Origin: Bacteroidota bacterium
GTDB taxonomy: Bacteria > Bacteroidota > Bacteroidia > 2-12-FULL-35-15
DNA length: 64,000 nucleotides
Reading direction: 5' to 3'
Assembly: GCA_016722565.1 (NCBI GenBank)
Contig: JADKIU010000004.1
Location: 62,001-126,000, forward strand
Below, piece after piece: positions 34,049 through 42,832 of the stretch (its first letter is position 1; every line of letters starts with the position of its first letter). The notes beneath the pieces are model-generated. The model searched no databases and had not been told where the DNA came from. It saw only the letters and a program-made list of their open reading frames with translations. Both the position numbers and the translations under genes were made by a program.

Positions 34049-34088
34049 AAAAAAAATCCCCTCCGAAATAATCGAAGGGGATTTTTTT
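34049..34088. terminator. Bidirectional terminator
   Basis: Arms AAATCCCCTTCGA-like and TCGAAGGGGATTT with an A-run before and a T-run after, placed between two convergent genes. One internal C-to-A difference leaves a small bulge. Confidence 0.82.
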
Positions 34089-34103
34089 ATGAAGTGAAAA
34101 AAA

Positions 34104-34415
34104 CTATTTTTCAGTTTTTGTTGCAGTTGTAGTTGTTGTAGTAGTTGCAGCAGTTGCTGTTCCTTTTGATTTGCAGCAAGATTTACCTTCTGTTTTTTCT
34201 CCAGAACAAGCTTTCGCTTCTGTTTTTTCTCCAGAACAAGCTTTTGCACTACCTTCTTTTTTGCAACATGCTTTTTCTTCTTTTTTCTTTTTGTCATCGC
34301 CTTTTTTGTCGTCACCTTTAACAGTTACAACAGTTGCTTTAGTAGCTACTAAAGTTGTAGCAGATGCAGCACCAACAATTCCTGTGAATGCTAATAATAA
34401 AAATAATTTTTTCAT
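34104..34415 (-). CDS. Small exported Cys/Lys-rich protein with tandem repeats
   Basis: A 103-residue protein with a signal peptide (MKKLFLLLAFTGIVGAASA). The mature part is highly charged and low in complexity. Cysteines are evenly spaced: 50/51, 60, 70 and 80/81, a period of ten residues, in units CCKKEGSAK, ACSGEKTEAK, ACSGEKTEGK and SCCKSKG. A Thr-rich tail follows. The periodic Cys pairs suggest metal binding or disulfide-linked arrays in the periplasm; similar 'KACCKK' proteins occur in Bacteroidota without known function. The second and third units come from an almost exact 30-base tandem duplication. It stands alone between terminators. Confidence 0.7.
   Translation of the reverse strand: MKKLFLLLAFTGIVGAASATTLVATKATVVTVKGDDKKGDDKKKKEEKACCKKEGSAKACSGEKTEAKACSGEKTEGKSCCKSKGTATAATTTTTTTATKTEK
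34188..34247 (-). repeat. Two 30-base tandem copies inside the Cys-rich gene
   Basis: Copies at 34188-34217 and 34218-34247 differ at one base and encode AKACSGEKTE twice. The near-identity suggests a recent in-frame duplication. Confidence 0.92.
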
Positions 34416-34576
34416 TTGGTTATGGTTTTAGTAGTTGTTTCGATTATTGTACCCTAAAATTAATTAAAATAGTTGAAATGCCGTAAAATTTAACATTTGA
34501 AAATGTTAATTCCTGTTAAAAGTCATATTTCTGCACTTTACAAAGCAATCTTGTTCGAAAATAGTGATCAATAACC

Positions 34577-35236
34577 TTATTCAAATGTAGCAATCACCGT
34601 CTCGGGTCCGGTAACCTTTTGCTCTAAACTCACTTTTACTTTTACAGTTAGCGGTAAGAACAAATCGACTCTGGAGCCGAACTTGATGAAGCCGAATTCG
34701 CTTCCTTGAGCTGCGGTATCGTTTTCTTTGGAATAATTTACAATTCTTCTTGCCATTGCTCCGGCAATTTGACGGAATAGGATTTCTTGTCCGTTTTTAT
34801 GTTTTACCACAATGGTTGTCCGCTCATTGTCAGTGGATGATTTCGGATGCCACGCAACCAAAAATAATCCCGGATGATATTTTGAGTATTTTACAATACC
34901 GTTAATCGGATAACGATTGATATGCACATTGATGGGTGACATAAAAATCGAAATCTGTAGACGTTTGTCATTGAAGTATTCGGTTTCCACTACTTCCTCA
35001 ATCACCACCACTTTTCCGTCAGCTGGTGCAACAATGTTGTTGTCGTTGATGGTGATGGTGCGCTTTGGATTTCTGAAAAATTGTAAAATTGTAATTAATA
35101 GAAAAGCAGATAGGGCATATCCCAACCAAAGGACAATCGCATAAGCTCCACAAAAATAATGTGTCAGAAAATTAATTACCCCACAAACAATGAGTGTGAT
35201 AATGAGTGATGGGATACCTTCTTTGTGAAATTTCAT
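34577..35236 (-). CDS. psd: Phosphatidylserine decarboxylase (short type)
   Basis: Makes phosphatidylethanolamine from phosphatidylserine at the inner membrane. The 219-residue product begins with two hydrophobic helices (residues 8-50, LIITLIVCGVINFLTHYF and YALSAFLLITILQFF). It then has FRNPKRTI, VAPADGKVVVIEE and INVHINRYPINGIV. The self-cleavage region reads FIKFGSRVDLFLP near residue 190; the Ser of GSR becomes the pyruvoyl group in this short, archaeal-like PSD class. It is 11 bases downstream of yidC on the same strand, so the two membrane-biogenesis genes probably form an operon. Confidence 0.92.
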   Translation of the reverse strand: MKFHKEGIPSLIITLIVCGVINFLTHYFCGAYAIVLWLGYALSAFLLITILQFFRNPKRTITINDNNIVAPADGKVVVIEEVVETEYFNDKRLQISIFMSPINVHINRYPINGIVKYSKYHPGLFLVAWHPKSSTDNERTTIVVKHKNGQEILFRQIAGAMARRIVNYSKENDTAAQGSEFGFIKFGSRVDLFLPLTVKVKVSLEQKVTGPETVIATFE

Positions 35237-35247
35237 ATTAAAAACGA

Positions 35248-37143
35248 CTATTTCTTTTTACTGATTTCTTGACGTTGTTTGGTCATTTCTTCCAACTTTT
35301 GTTGGAATTTCGACTGTTTTACAGGTTTCTTTTTATTCTCTTGTAGTTTCGCGTGCAATGCTTCGTGATCAATCACAAATTTTTGAATTACCCATGTTTG
35401 TCCGAATGTAATCATGTTCGCTAAGAAATAATACCAGCTTAATCCGGCTGAATAACTGTTCATGAATCCTAAGAATAAAATCGGCATCAAGTACATCATC
35501 CATTTCATACCTGGCATTTGATTGCTGGTTCCCATCAATTGACTGTTACTCCATGTATATAACAATGTAGAAGCAGTCATTAATAATGCGAATAAACTCA
35601 CATGGTCACCATACCATGGAACATTAAATCCGAAATTGTAAACGGAGTCGAAGGTTGATAAATCATGTGCCCAAAGGAAACCTTGCTGACGCAATTCGAT
35701 AGAAGCAGGGAAGAAGTTGAACAATGCAATTAAAATCGGCATTTGTAATAATACAGGGATGCAACCAGCCATTGGATTAACTCCGGCTGATTTATAAAGG
35801 GCCATTGTTGCTTGTTGCTTTTTAATTGGATCATCATTTTTATGTTTCTCATTGATTTCATCAATTTCCGGTTTTAACACACGCATCTTCGCAGAGGATA
35901 AAATCGTTTTGTATGCAATTGGCAATAACAAGATTTTTAAAATGATTGTTAAAATCAAAATGATGATACCGTAGTTTAAGTTTAAACTATCCAATGCATT
36001 AAAAATAGGAATGGTTAAGAATCGGTTGAGCCAACCAAAAATTTTCCAACCTAAATTGATTTGTTTCTCCAATTCCAAATCATATTTTTTCAATGTTTTG
36101 AAATGGTTCGGACCAAAATACATGCGCATACCAATCGATTCGTTTGGTTTTGCATACGGTATAGAAAGCGATGCATGGTATTCTTTTACATAGTTTTTTG
36201 AACCTTGTTGTGAGATGGTTTCAATTTCAGATTCTTTGTTAAAAGTATTGTCGGCAATGATTACTGACGTAAAGAATTGTTGTTTGAATCCAACCCACTT
36301 TACCGGAAATTCCATTGGCAATTTCTCGTAAGTCGATTCACTAATACGATCCACATTTTCATTTGGATATTTGTAGTAAATCGTAGAAGCCATTTGTTGA
36401 TTTTGATGGCTGCTTTCCTGCATTGGTGTTTTCATTCCCCAATTCATGGTAATGCTGCCATTGTGAGAAATCACTTCTTTCATTCCAACGGTATTGATGC
36501 GGAATCCCATCATGTATTCATTTCCAGTTAGGGAATAAACATATTCAATGTATTTTCCTTTGTCGCCTGCATACAAGCGCATTGCAATACTTTTGCTTTC
36601 TGTTCCTTTGATGTTAAATGCAGTTCCTTCCGGGGTAAAAAATAAGGTGTCGGTTGTAAAGTCTTTGCCAAAAGCTTTGATGCTTAAATTCTGAACGGAT
36701 GAATCTGCATCAAATAAAATAAGTGGCTTTTGGTCGTGTGTTTTATAGTTTTTTAACTCTACGGAGGAAATTCTACCGCCTTTCGGAGAGATAGAAACTT
36801 TCATTACTTCATTTTCTAAAACGATGGTTTTCGAATCACCAGAAGAAGCGTCAGCAAAGCCGCCATATACTTGTTTTTTTAGAAGGTTTTGAACAGAATC
36901 GTTTACTTTCCCGGTAGAGTCTCTCAACAATGCAACCGGAATACCGGCAACAACAGCTGGTTTTTCAACTTTTGCAACGGTTTGACTTTTTATATTTTCG
37001 TTGGTTTTGAATTGCGCAATTGAGTCCGCAACAATTGCTTCTCTACGTTTAGCCAATTCTTCTGCAGAAGGCTGACTTAATACCATCCATCCAATTAATA
37101 TTGCTCCAATAAGTAATAAGCCGGTAATCGATTTTTTATCCAT
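35248..37143 (-). CDS. yidC: Membrane protein insertase YidC
   Basis: Inserts and folds inner-membrane proteins, alone or with Sec. The 631-residue product has an N-terminal anchor at residues 6-24 (ITGLLLIGAILIGWMVLS) and a large periplasmic P1 beta-sandwich domain to about residue 360. The conserved core follows with five helices, including NYGIIILILTIILKILLLPIAY, KKQQATMALYKSAGVNPMAGCIPVLLQMPILIALF and MMYLMPILFLGFMNSYSAGLSWYYF. The basic tail (KKPVKQSKFQQKLEEMTKQRQ) is usual in Bacteroidota. The arginine-like groove residue and exact start look normal. Confidence 0.96.
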   Translation of the reverse strand: MDKKSITGLLLIGAILIGWMVLSQPSAEELAKRREAIVADSIAQFKTNENIKSQTVAKVEKPAVVAGIPVALLRDSTGKVNDSVQNLLKKQVYGGFADASSGDSKTIVLENEVMKVSISPKGGRISSVELKNYKTHDQKPLILFDADSSVQNLSIKAFGKDFTTDTLFFTPEGTAFNIKGTESKSIAMRLYAGDKGKYIEYVYSLTGNEYMMGFRINTVGMKEVISHNGSITMNWGMKTPMQESSHQNQQMASTIYYKYPNENVDRISESTYEKLPMEFPVKWVGFKQQFFTSVIIADNTFNKESEIETISQQGSKNYVKEYHASLSIPYAKPNESIGMRMYFGPNHFKTLKKYDLELEKQINLGWKIFGWLNRFLTIPIFNALDSLNLNYGIIILILTIILKILLLPIAYKTILSSAKMRVLKPEIDEINEKHKNDDPIKKQQATMALYKSAGVNPMAGCIPVLLQMPILIALFNFFPASIELRQQGFLWAHDLSTFDSVYNFGFNVPWYGDHVSLFALLMTASTLLYTWSNSQLMGTSNQMPGMKWMMYLMPILFLGFMNSYSAGLSWYYFLANMITFGQTWVIQKFVIDHEALHAKLQENKKKPVKQSKFQQKLEEMTKQRQEISKKK

Positions 37144-37318
37144 TATAATTGATGTAAATCTTGTTTTTTAATAAGGCGCAAAGATAACAAATATTTGTTG
37201 CTCAATGGGGTATCGAGCAAGAGAATCTGTAAATAGTCGAAGCGCTATATAGGTAAACGATTGAGGGACGTTTATACTTTAAAAGAGGGTTAAAAAGGAA
37301 GTGTTTTGTTTAGGGGAA

Positions 37319-37358
37319 ACAAAAAATCCCCGCTTCGACTATTCGGAGCGGGGATTTT
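37319..37358 (-). terminator. Intrinsic terminator of the DUF4412 gene
   Basis: Arms AAAATCCCCGC and GCGGGGATTTT with a short TTCGA/TCGGA-flanked loop, 17 bases past the stop on the minus strand. Confidence 0.85.
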
Positions 37359-37374
37359 CTTTGGTTTTTACAAC

Positions 37375-38025
37375 CTATTTTTCGAATTTGTTATATCCTT
37401 TCGGGATTTCAAAAATGGCTGGGTCAATTTCCTTTTTTGTGATTTTTGTAACCTCTAATCGGCTATTCTCTTTTCCTGCTAAATCTGTTTGGAAAGAAAG
37501 CATTGGGAACATGTTTTTGATATCAGCAATTTGTAAAAAATATACCGCTGATTTTTCTTTACGGTTTAATTGACGTAATAATTTTTCAAAGAAAGAAAAT
37601 TTACCATCTGCAATGTAGTAAGTGATTTGTGTGTTTTCTTCATTGTTTGTAACTATGTACTCCACGCATTTAAACCCTTGCAAGTTTTTTACATTTTGTC
37701 CTTTTTTTACAGTGCATGTTCCTTTAATTACAGGAGCTGCAGGTGTATTTTGATCACCGTATAGTTTTCTGTCGTGATTTAAAAATTTCATTGTTTTTGC
37801 ATCCAAATCCACTAAAAAAGAACCTTCCACTTTGCGTGATTTAGATCCGATTTCATCGATGCGCACCATGTTGTCTTTAATTGTGTAAACATAACTGGTA
37901 GTATCGATAGTTGTAGATTTTTTGAATTCAATCACCCCTTCGAAAGATTGTGCAGCCGTTGTTAATGAAAACGATACAATCGTTACAATCACGGTGATTA
38001 ATTTAAGGATAGACATTTTACGCAT
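37375..38025 (-). CDS. DUF4412 domain-containing exported protein
   Basis: A 216-residue protein with a signal peptide (residues 1-26, ending TAAQ) and then a domain beginning SFEGVIEFKKSTTIDTTSYVYTIKDNMVRIDE. That is typical of DUF4412 proteins in Bacteroidota, which are small beta-rich secreted or lipoprotein-like factors of unknown role. A single Cys pair (GTCTVK and KCVEY) might form a disulfide. M1 and M4 are alternative starts. It is divergent from yraN and followed by a terminator. Confidence 0.78.
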   Translation of the reverse strand: MRKMSILKLITVIVTIVSFSLTTAAQSFEGVIEFKKSTTIDTTSYVYTIKDNMVRIDEIGSKSRKVEGSFLVDLDAKTMKFLNHDRKLYGDQNTPAAPVIKGTCTVKKGQNVKNLQGFKCVEYIVTNNEENTQITYYIADGKFSFFEKLLRQLNRKEKSAVYFLQIADIKNMFPMLSFQTDLAGKENSRLEVTKITKKEIDPAIFEIPKGYNKFEK

Positions 38026-38235
38026 GGTTTGTTAGTTTTTTAGATATTGGTGAATACTGTATAATTCATTTCTTGTTTTATTACGTATCGCACTGCTGTG
38101 CTAAAATAGTAATTTTTTTTAAGAGCAGTCTCAGTATTTCAAAAGTTGTACCAAAAATTGTAAACATCTTGCATTTTTGGCAGTGAGATCCTTCATATTT
38201 GCCCAATTATCTTAATAAATAAAATATATAAAATA

Positions 38236-38595
38236 ATGGCAGAACACAACATTACCGGGCAAAAAGGCGAGCAAATGGCTGCTGATTTTTTAGAAAAAAA
38301 TGGATATAAAATCCTGGAAACCAACTGGCGTTTTATGAATTTAGAGGCCGATATTATCGCTGAAAAATCAAAAATCTTGGTGATTGCCGAAGTGAAAACA
38401 AGGAAGAGCAATTATTTTGGAGAACCGGAGAGCTTCGTTACAAAACAAAAGCAAAAGAATTTAATCAAAACAGCCAATGCGTATATTGAACGGAAACAAT
38501 TGGATTTGGAGGTGCGTTTTGATATTATTTCTGTTGTTTTAAATGATCATACATCTATTAAGCACATTGAAGATGCTTTTTATCCGATGTTATAG
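38236..38595 (+). CDS. YraN family (UPF0102) endonuclease-like protein
   Basis: A 119-residue protein with a restriction-endonuclease-like fold: GQKGEQMAADFLEKNGYKILETNWR, then the catalytic-like EADIIAEKSKILVIAEVKTRK (D-x-E-x-K pattern), and FDIISVVL. The family is widely conserved and its role is not firmly known; links to DNA repair or processing have been proposed. It is divergent from the DUF4412 gene. Confidence 0.9.
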   Translation: MAEHNITGQKGEQMAADFLEKNGYKILETNWRFMNLEADIIAEKSKILVIAEVKTRKSNYFGEPESFVTKQKQKNLIKTANAYIERKQLDLEVRFDIISVVLNDHTSIKHIEDAFYPML

Positions 38596-38654
38596 GAAGA
38601 GCGCTGTTTTCCTTTGCCGAATGGTATTCCTGAGCTAAAACCTATTATTTTTCG

Positions 38655-38662
38655 TATCTTTG
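38655..38662 (+). promoter_or_regulatory. -7 element of the pseudouridine synthase gene
   Basis: TATCTTTG exactly matches TAnnTTTG and ends 15 bases before the ATG at 38677. This also argues against the upstream ATG-like start at 38614. The -33 element is not evident. Confidence 0.55.
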
Positions 38663-38676
38663 CAAAAAATATTAAA

Positions 38677-39990
38677 ATGGCAAAGGAATTCAAGCGTAAA
38701 ACTGGTAAAGATTTAAAAGGAAAACGTCCGTTCGGATCTCAGAAAGAGGGTGGAGAAGAAAGAAAATCTACTTCTGAATCAAAATCATTCCCCTCAAAGG
38801 ATAGAAAAGACAAACGCGACTCAAAACCTGCCTTTGAACGTTTTCGTGACGAATCCCGTCCTTCAGATTTTGGAACTTCTAAGCCAAAAAGCGATGGTCG
38901 CAGTGGTGACTTCAAAAAAAGAAAACCAGCAGAAGATGGTCGTTTCAATAAGAAAGAATTCACTAAAAAAGACGACTCTTTCGATAGCAAAAAAACAGAG
39001 CGTAGTGCCAAACCGTTTAATAAAAAGCCATTTTCAAAAGAATCCGGACCGATAAAAAAATCCGTTCAGGCAAATCCTTACGATTTGGATGAAAAAGATT
39101 TTGAGTACGACAAACCGAAAACCACCTCTAGTGGAGAAAAAGGAAAAGGATTTCTCCGTGGAGTTCCTTCGGGAAAAGGCAGAGGGTATGAGAAAAAGCC
39201 ATATGTAAAGAAAACCTGGACCAACAAACCTGCACCGGCAAAAAAATCACGCGAAGAAGATGATGGCAGCATGCGATTGAACAAATACATTGCGAATGCA
39301 GGTATTTGCTCTAGAAGAGAAGCAGATGATTTGATTTCATCAGGAGTTGTTCAAGTAAATGGTAAAACCATTACTGAAATGGGCTACCGTGTGAAACCAA
39401 CAGATATTATTAAGTATGGCGGACAAACACTAAAAAAGGAACGTCTGGTATACCTGATTTTAAATAAACCCAAAGATTATATCACCACTGCTGATGATCC
39501 TCAAAAACGAAGAACTGTTTTAGAACTCATTGCAGGTGCTTGTAAAGAACGTATTTATCCGGTTGGACGATTAGACCGAGCAACAACAGGTTTGTTAATG
39601 TTTACAAATGATGGTGATTTAACAAAAAAATTAACCCACCCGAAATACGGTGTTCGTAAAATTTACCACGTAGAATTGGATAAACCCTTGAAGCGTGCCG
39701 ATATGGATAAAATCATTGAGGGATTAGAGCTTGAGGATGGCCCAATTAAAGTAGATGAAATCTCTTATGTTGCCAATGGTGTTGATAAAACACAGGTTGG
39801 AGTAGAAATCCACTCCGGTAAAAACCGAATTGTAAGAAGAATCTTCGAACACATGGGCTACAACGTGCGTAAATTGGATCGTGTGATGTTTGGGTCATTA
39901 ACCAAAAAAGACATGGCTCGCGGTCGATGGAGATTTCTTACCGATGCTGAAGTGGGGATGTTGAAGATGATTAGCACCGAAAAAGAATAA
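38677..39990 (+). CDS. rRNA pseudouridine synthase (RsuA/RluB family) with long disordered N-terminus
   Basis: A 437-residue enzyme that isomerises uridine in rRNA, probably 23S (RluB-like) or 16S (RsuA-like). Residues 1-198 are a Lys/Ser/Arg/Asp-rich low-complexity tail with no hydrophobic core. The S4 RNA-binding domain starts at 199 (MRLNKYIANAGICSRREADDLI) and the catalytic domain has GRLDRATTGLL, with the nucleophilic Asp300, and GKNRIVRRIFEHMGY. The start at 38677 follows a -7 element. The N-terminal tail is longer than in the E. coli proteins and may aid RNA binding. Confidence 0.9.
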   Translation: MAKEFKRKTGKDLKGKRPFGSQKEGGEERKSTSESKSFPSKDRKDKRDSKPAFERFRDESRPSDFGTSKPKSDGRSGDFKKRKPAEDGRFNKKEFTKKDDSFDSKKTERSAKPFNKKPFSKESGPIKKSVQANPYDLDEKDFEYDKPKTTSSGEKGKGFLRGVPSGKGRGYEKKPYVKKTWTNKPAPAKKSREEDDGSMRLNKYIANAGICSRREADDLISSGVVQVNGKTITEMGYRVKPTDIIKYGGQTLKKERLVYLILNKPKDYITTADDPQKRRTVLELIAGACKERIYPVGRLDRATTGLLMFTNDGDLTKKLTHPKYGVRKIYHVELDKPLKRADMDKIIEGLELEDGPIKVDEISYVANGVDKTQVGVEIHSGKNRIVRRIFEHMGYNVRKLDRVMFGSLTKKDMARGRWRFLTDAEVGMLKMISTEKE

Positions 39991-40090
39991 TACTAAACTT
40001 ATCCACTTTTCGTTATTGATAACATCTTGTTGCACTGCAAAGGATACCTCTATTTTTTTGTAAACTTTGTGACAGCTTCAGGTGCGCTCA

Positions 40091-42760
40091 ATGGAAAACG
40101 AAAATCAATTAAATAGTCCGGAACAACAGCCGAAAAAAACACCTCGTTTTTTTCGTTTTCTAAAGCGATTCATTCTGTTTGTTTTCACACTTCTTCTGTT
40201 AATCATCGGTGGTGGTTTCCTGGTTGGTTACCTTTATCAGGATGAGGTGAAGGAATATGTTATTGGTGAACTGAACAAACAATTAAATACCGAAATCATT
40301 GTTGATGGAAAAGACATCGACTTTACGGTAATTAAAAATTTCCCGTATGCCTCTGTTGATTTTAAAAATGTAAAAGCGTTAGAAGCAATCGTGCGTGAAA
40401 ATGAAGCGCCAAGAAAAAAAGATACACTTTTCTCAGCAGGAACCATTTCACTTCAATTTAATATCCTTGATATCTTCAAAAAAAATTACCGTGTCAGAAA
40501 GATGGAGTTGGAAGATGTTGACTTGAAAGTTCGAATCGATAAGTTCGGTAACGATAATTATCACTTTTGGAAAGAATCCACTGATACTTCCTCGACTTCT
40601 TTTGCATTTTCCTTAGAAGAAATAGTCCTAAAAAATATTCAAGTTTCATTTAAAAATGCGAAAGCAAAACAGAATATTGATTTTAAGATTGAACAAAGTC
40701 ATTTGTCGGGCAATTTTTCAGATGAAAAATATGCTTTGCAAACTACCAGTGATTTGTTTGTGAATGTAATAAAGGCAGATAGTACAAACTTTATTCGCAA
40801 AAAAAATGTCCATCTGGAACTTGATTTGAGTGTTGATAATTCAGTGCCCTCCTACAAGATTAAAACAGGAAAAATTCAAATCGAAAACCTCCTTTTTGAA
40901 ATTGTTGGAAATGTTGTAAACAGCAATAATGATCCGATTCTGAATTTGGGAGTAAAAGGGAAAGATATGGATATAAAATCTGTTTTATCCTTAATACCTA
41001 ATAAATATAAAGGCGTTATTAATGATTATGAGAGTGATGGCGAGTTTTATTTTGATGCAACCATTCAAGGTGTTTTCTCAGGAAAACAAATGCCTCAAAT
41101 TACAGCAGATTTTGGAATTAAAAATGCAGACATCACGCAAGTGAAAGAGAACATCCAACTTCGCAATGTAAATGTAAAAGGTCATTATTTTAACGGAATT
41201 AAAAATGCAAACGAACCATCCTTGCTCACATTGATTCCTTTTTCAGCGACTATTGATCAAGGAACGCTGTCGGGTGAATTGTCGATAAAAAACTTGGCAA
41301 ATCCTTCGTTTTCCGGAAAAGTGAATGCAAATCTGGATTTGGCAAATGTTCAGAAATTTATGAAGATCGATACGATTGAATCACTTACCGGGAATGTTTT
41401 TGTGGATGCTGTTTTTAGTGGTGATGAAAAAAATATCAGCTCCGGGAATTATGAAAATATTACTACAACCGGTGATTTGAAAATCAAAGATATGAATGTG
41501 CGATTAAAGAACTACACATTGGACTTTTCCGGAATTAATGGTGATTTTAAGTTTGATAATAATGATTTGGCGGTCAATACGTTCTCAGGAAAAATTGCCA
41601 GCAGCGATTTTGAATTAAAAGGTTTTTTTAGAAACATTATTGGTTTTATGTTGAAAGAAAATCAAAGTATCGCGATTGAAGCTACCTTGAAATCGGAAAA
41701 TATTAATTTGAATGAATTGTTGTCCAATAAAGAAGATTCGGGAAAATCTAGCAAATATAAATTGCGATTTTCGGAATTACTGGATGTGAATTTAAATAGT
41801 GAAATACAACATTTGGTTTTCAGAAAATTTGATGCAACCAATATTCATGGGGTTATCAAATTGAAAGATCAAAAAATGGTAGTAGACCCAATTGTGCTTT
41901 CAACAATGAATGGGACAATCACTACAAGCGGTTTAATTGATGGCACAGATAGTACAAAGCTGCTTATTACCTGTTTCTCGGATGTGAATCGAATAAACAT
42001 TACCAAAATGTTTGAAGGGTTTGAAAACTTTGGACAAACAGCTGTGACGGATAAAAATTTAAAAGGCGTAGCAACGGCTAAAATTCAATTTGCTTCGATG
42101 CTTAGTCCGGATTTGAAAATGGATTTAGATAAATTGTATGCAGGAGTAGAAATGATTATCGAAAATGGAGAAATGAACAATGTGGAGGCAATGAAAAGTT
42201 TATCGCGATTTATTGAATTGAAAGATTTGGAAAATGTACGTTTCTCAACCTTAAAAAATCAAATAGAAATAAAAAATCAAATCATAACCATTCCGAAAAT
42301 GGAAGTAAAATCCAATGCAATAAATATTGTTGCATCCGGAACACATACATTTAAAAATGAAATCAATTATCGAGTAAAATTATCACTCAATGAATTGCTT
42401 TCAAAGAAAGCAAAAAATGCTAAAAGGGAAAATGATGAATTTGGTGAAGTGGCAGATGATGGATTAGGACGAACCAATATCTTTTTATTAATGACAGGAA
42501 CGGTTGAGCATCCAACCATTAAGTATGATTCGAAAAGCGCCATTAAAAATGTGCAGCAGGATTTGAAAGTAGAGAAGCAAACACTCAAAACAATTTTAAA
42601 GGAAGAATTCGGTTTGTTCAAAAAAGATTCCACTTTGAATCATAAAACTCCAAAGGAGGATACCAAATTCATAATTAAGTGGGACGAAGCAGATAATGGC
42701 GGTATAGAGGAAAAAAAGGAGCTGAAAAAGCCTAAAAAACCGGAAGAAGAAGATTTTTAA
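40091..42760 (+). CDS. AsmA-like protein
   Basis: An 889-residue protein with one N-terminal membrane anchor (about residues 25-48, LKRFILFVFTLLLLIIGGGFLVGYL) after a short cytoplasmic Pro/Lys stretch, and a long beta-rich periplasmic part. The segment VKEYVIGELNKQLNTEIIVDGKDIDFTVIKNFPYASVDFKNV is the AsmA N-terminal pattern, and the AsmA-C-like region near the end (VEMIIENGEMNNVEAMKSLSRFI) also fits. The AsmA/TamB-type superfamily handles outer-membrane assembly or phospholipid transport. The C-terminus is charged (KKPKKPEEEDF). The GTG at 40082 is a less likely start than the ATG at 40091. Confidence 0.85.
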   Translation: MENENQLNSPEQQPKKTPRFFRFLKRFILFVFTLLLLIIGGGFLVGYLYQDEVKEYVIGELNKQLNTEIIVDGKDIDFTVIKNFPYASVDFKNVKALEAIVRENEAPRKKDTLFSAGTISLQFNILDIFKKNYRVRKMELEDVDLKVRIDKFGNDNYHFWKESTDTSSTSFAFSLEEIVLKNIQVSFKNAKAKQNIDFKIEQSHLSGNFSDEKYALQTTSDLFVNVIKADSTNFIRKKNVHLELDLSVDNSVPSYKIKTGKIQIENLLFEIVGNVVNSNNDPILNLGVKGKDMDIKSVLSLIPNKYKGVINDYESDGEFYFDATIQGVFSGKQMPQITADFGIKNADITQVKENIQLRNVNVKGHYFNGIKNANEPSLLTLIPFSATIDQGTLSGELSIKNLANPSFSGKVNANLDLANVQKFMKIDTIESLTGNVFVDAVFSGDEKNISSGNYENITTTGDLKIKDMNVRLKNYTLDFSGINGDFKFDNNDLAVNTFSGKIASSDFELKGFFRNIIGFMLKENQSIAIEATLKSENINLNELLSNKEDSGKSSKYKLRFSELLDVNLNSEIQHLVFRKFDATNIHGVIKLKDQKMVVDPIVLSTMNGTITTSGLIDGTDSTKLLITCFSDVNRINITKMFEGFENFGQTAVTDKNLKGVATAKIQFASMLSPDLKMDLDKLYAGVEMIIENGEMNNVEAMKSLSRFIELKDLENVRFSTLKNQIEIKNQIITIPKMEVKSNAINIVASGTHTFKNEINYRVKLSLNELLSKKAKNAKRENDEFGEVADDGLGRTNIFLLMTGTVEHPTIKYDSKSAIKNVQQDLKVEKQTLKTILKEEFGLFKKDSTLNHKTPKEDTKFIIKWDEADNGGIEEKKELKKPKKPEEEDF

Positions 42761-42832
42761 GGTAAAATCCCTCTTGTTAGAGTGTTTCTCCTAAAAAACA
42801 CTAATTTCGTACTCCAATTTAAAAAGGAATCC

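Noticed and set aside
33968..34315. Lys-rich open frame on the minus strand overlapping the Cys-rich gene
   Set aside because: It runs through a terminator and into the HAD gene; its low-complexity KKQK sequence is a frame-shadow of the Cys-rich coding sequence, which has a signal peptide.
42781..42802. Small hairpin AGTGTTT/AAACACT upstream of the histidine kinase
   Set aside because: Weak AT-rich stem without a T-run; it could be chance and does not meet the standard for a terminator or riboswitch.
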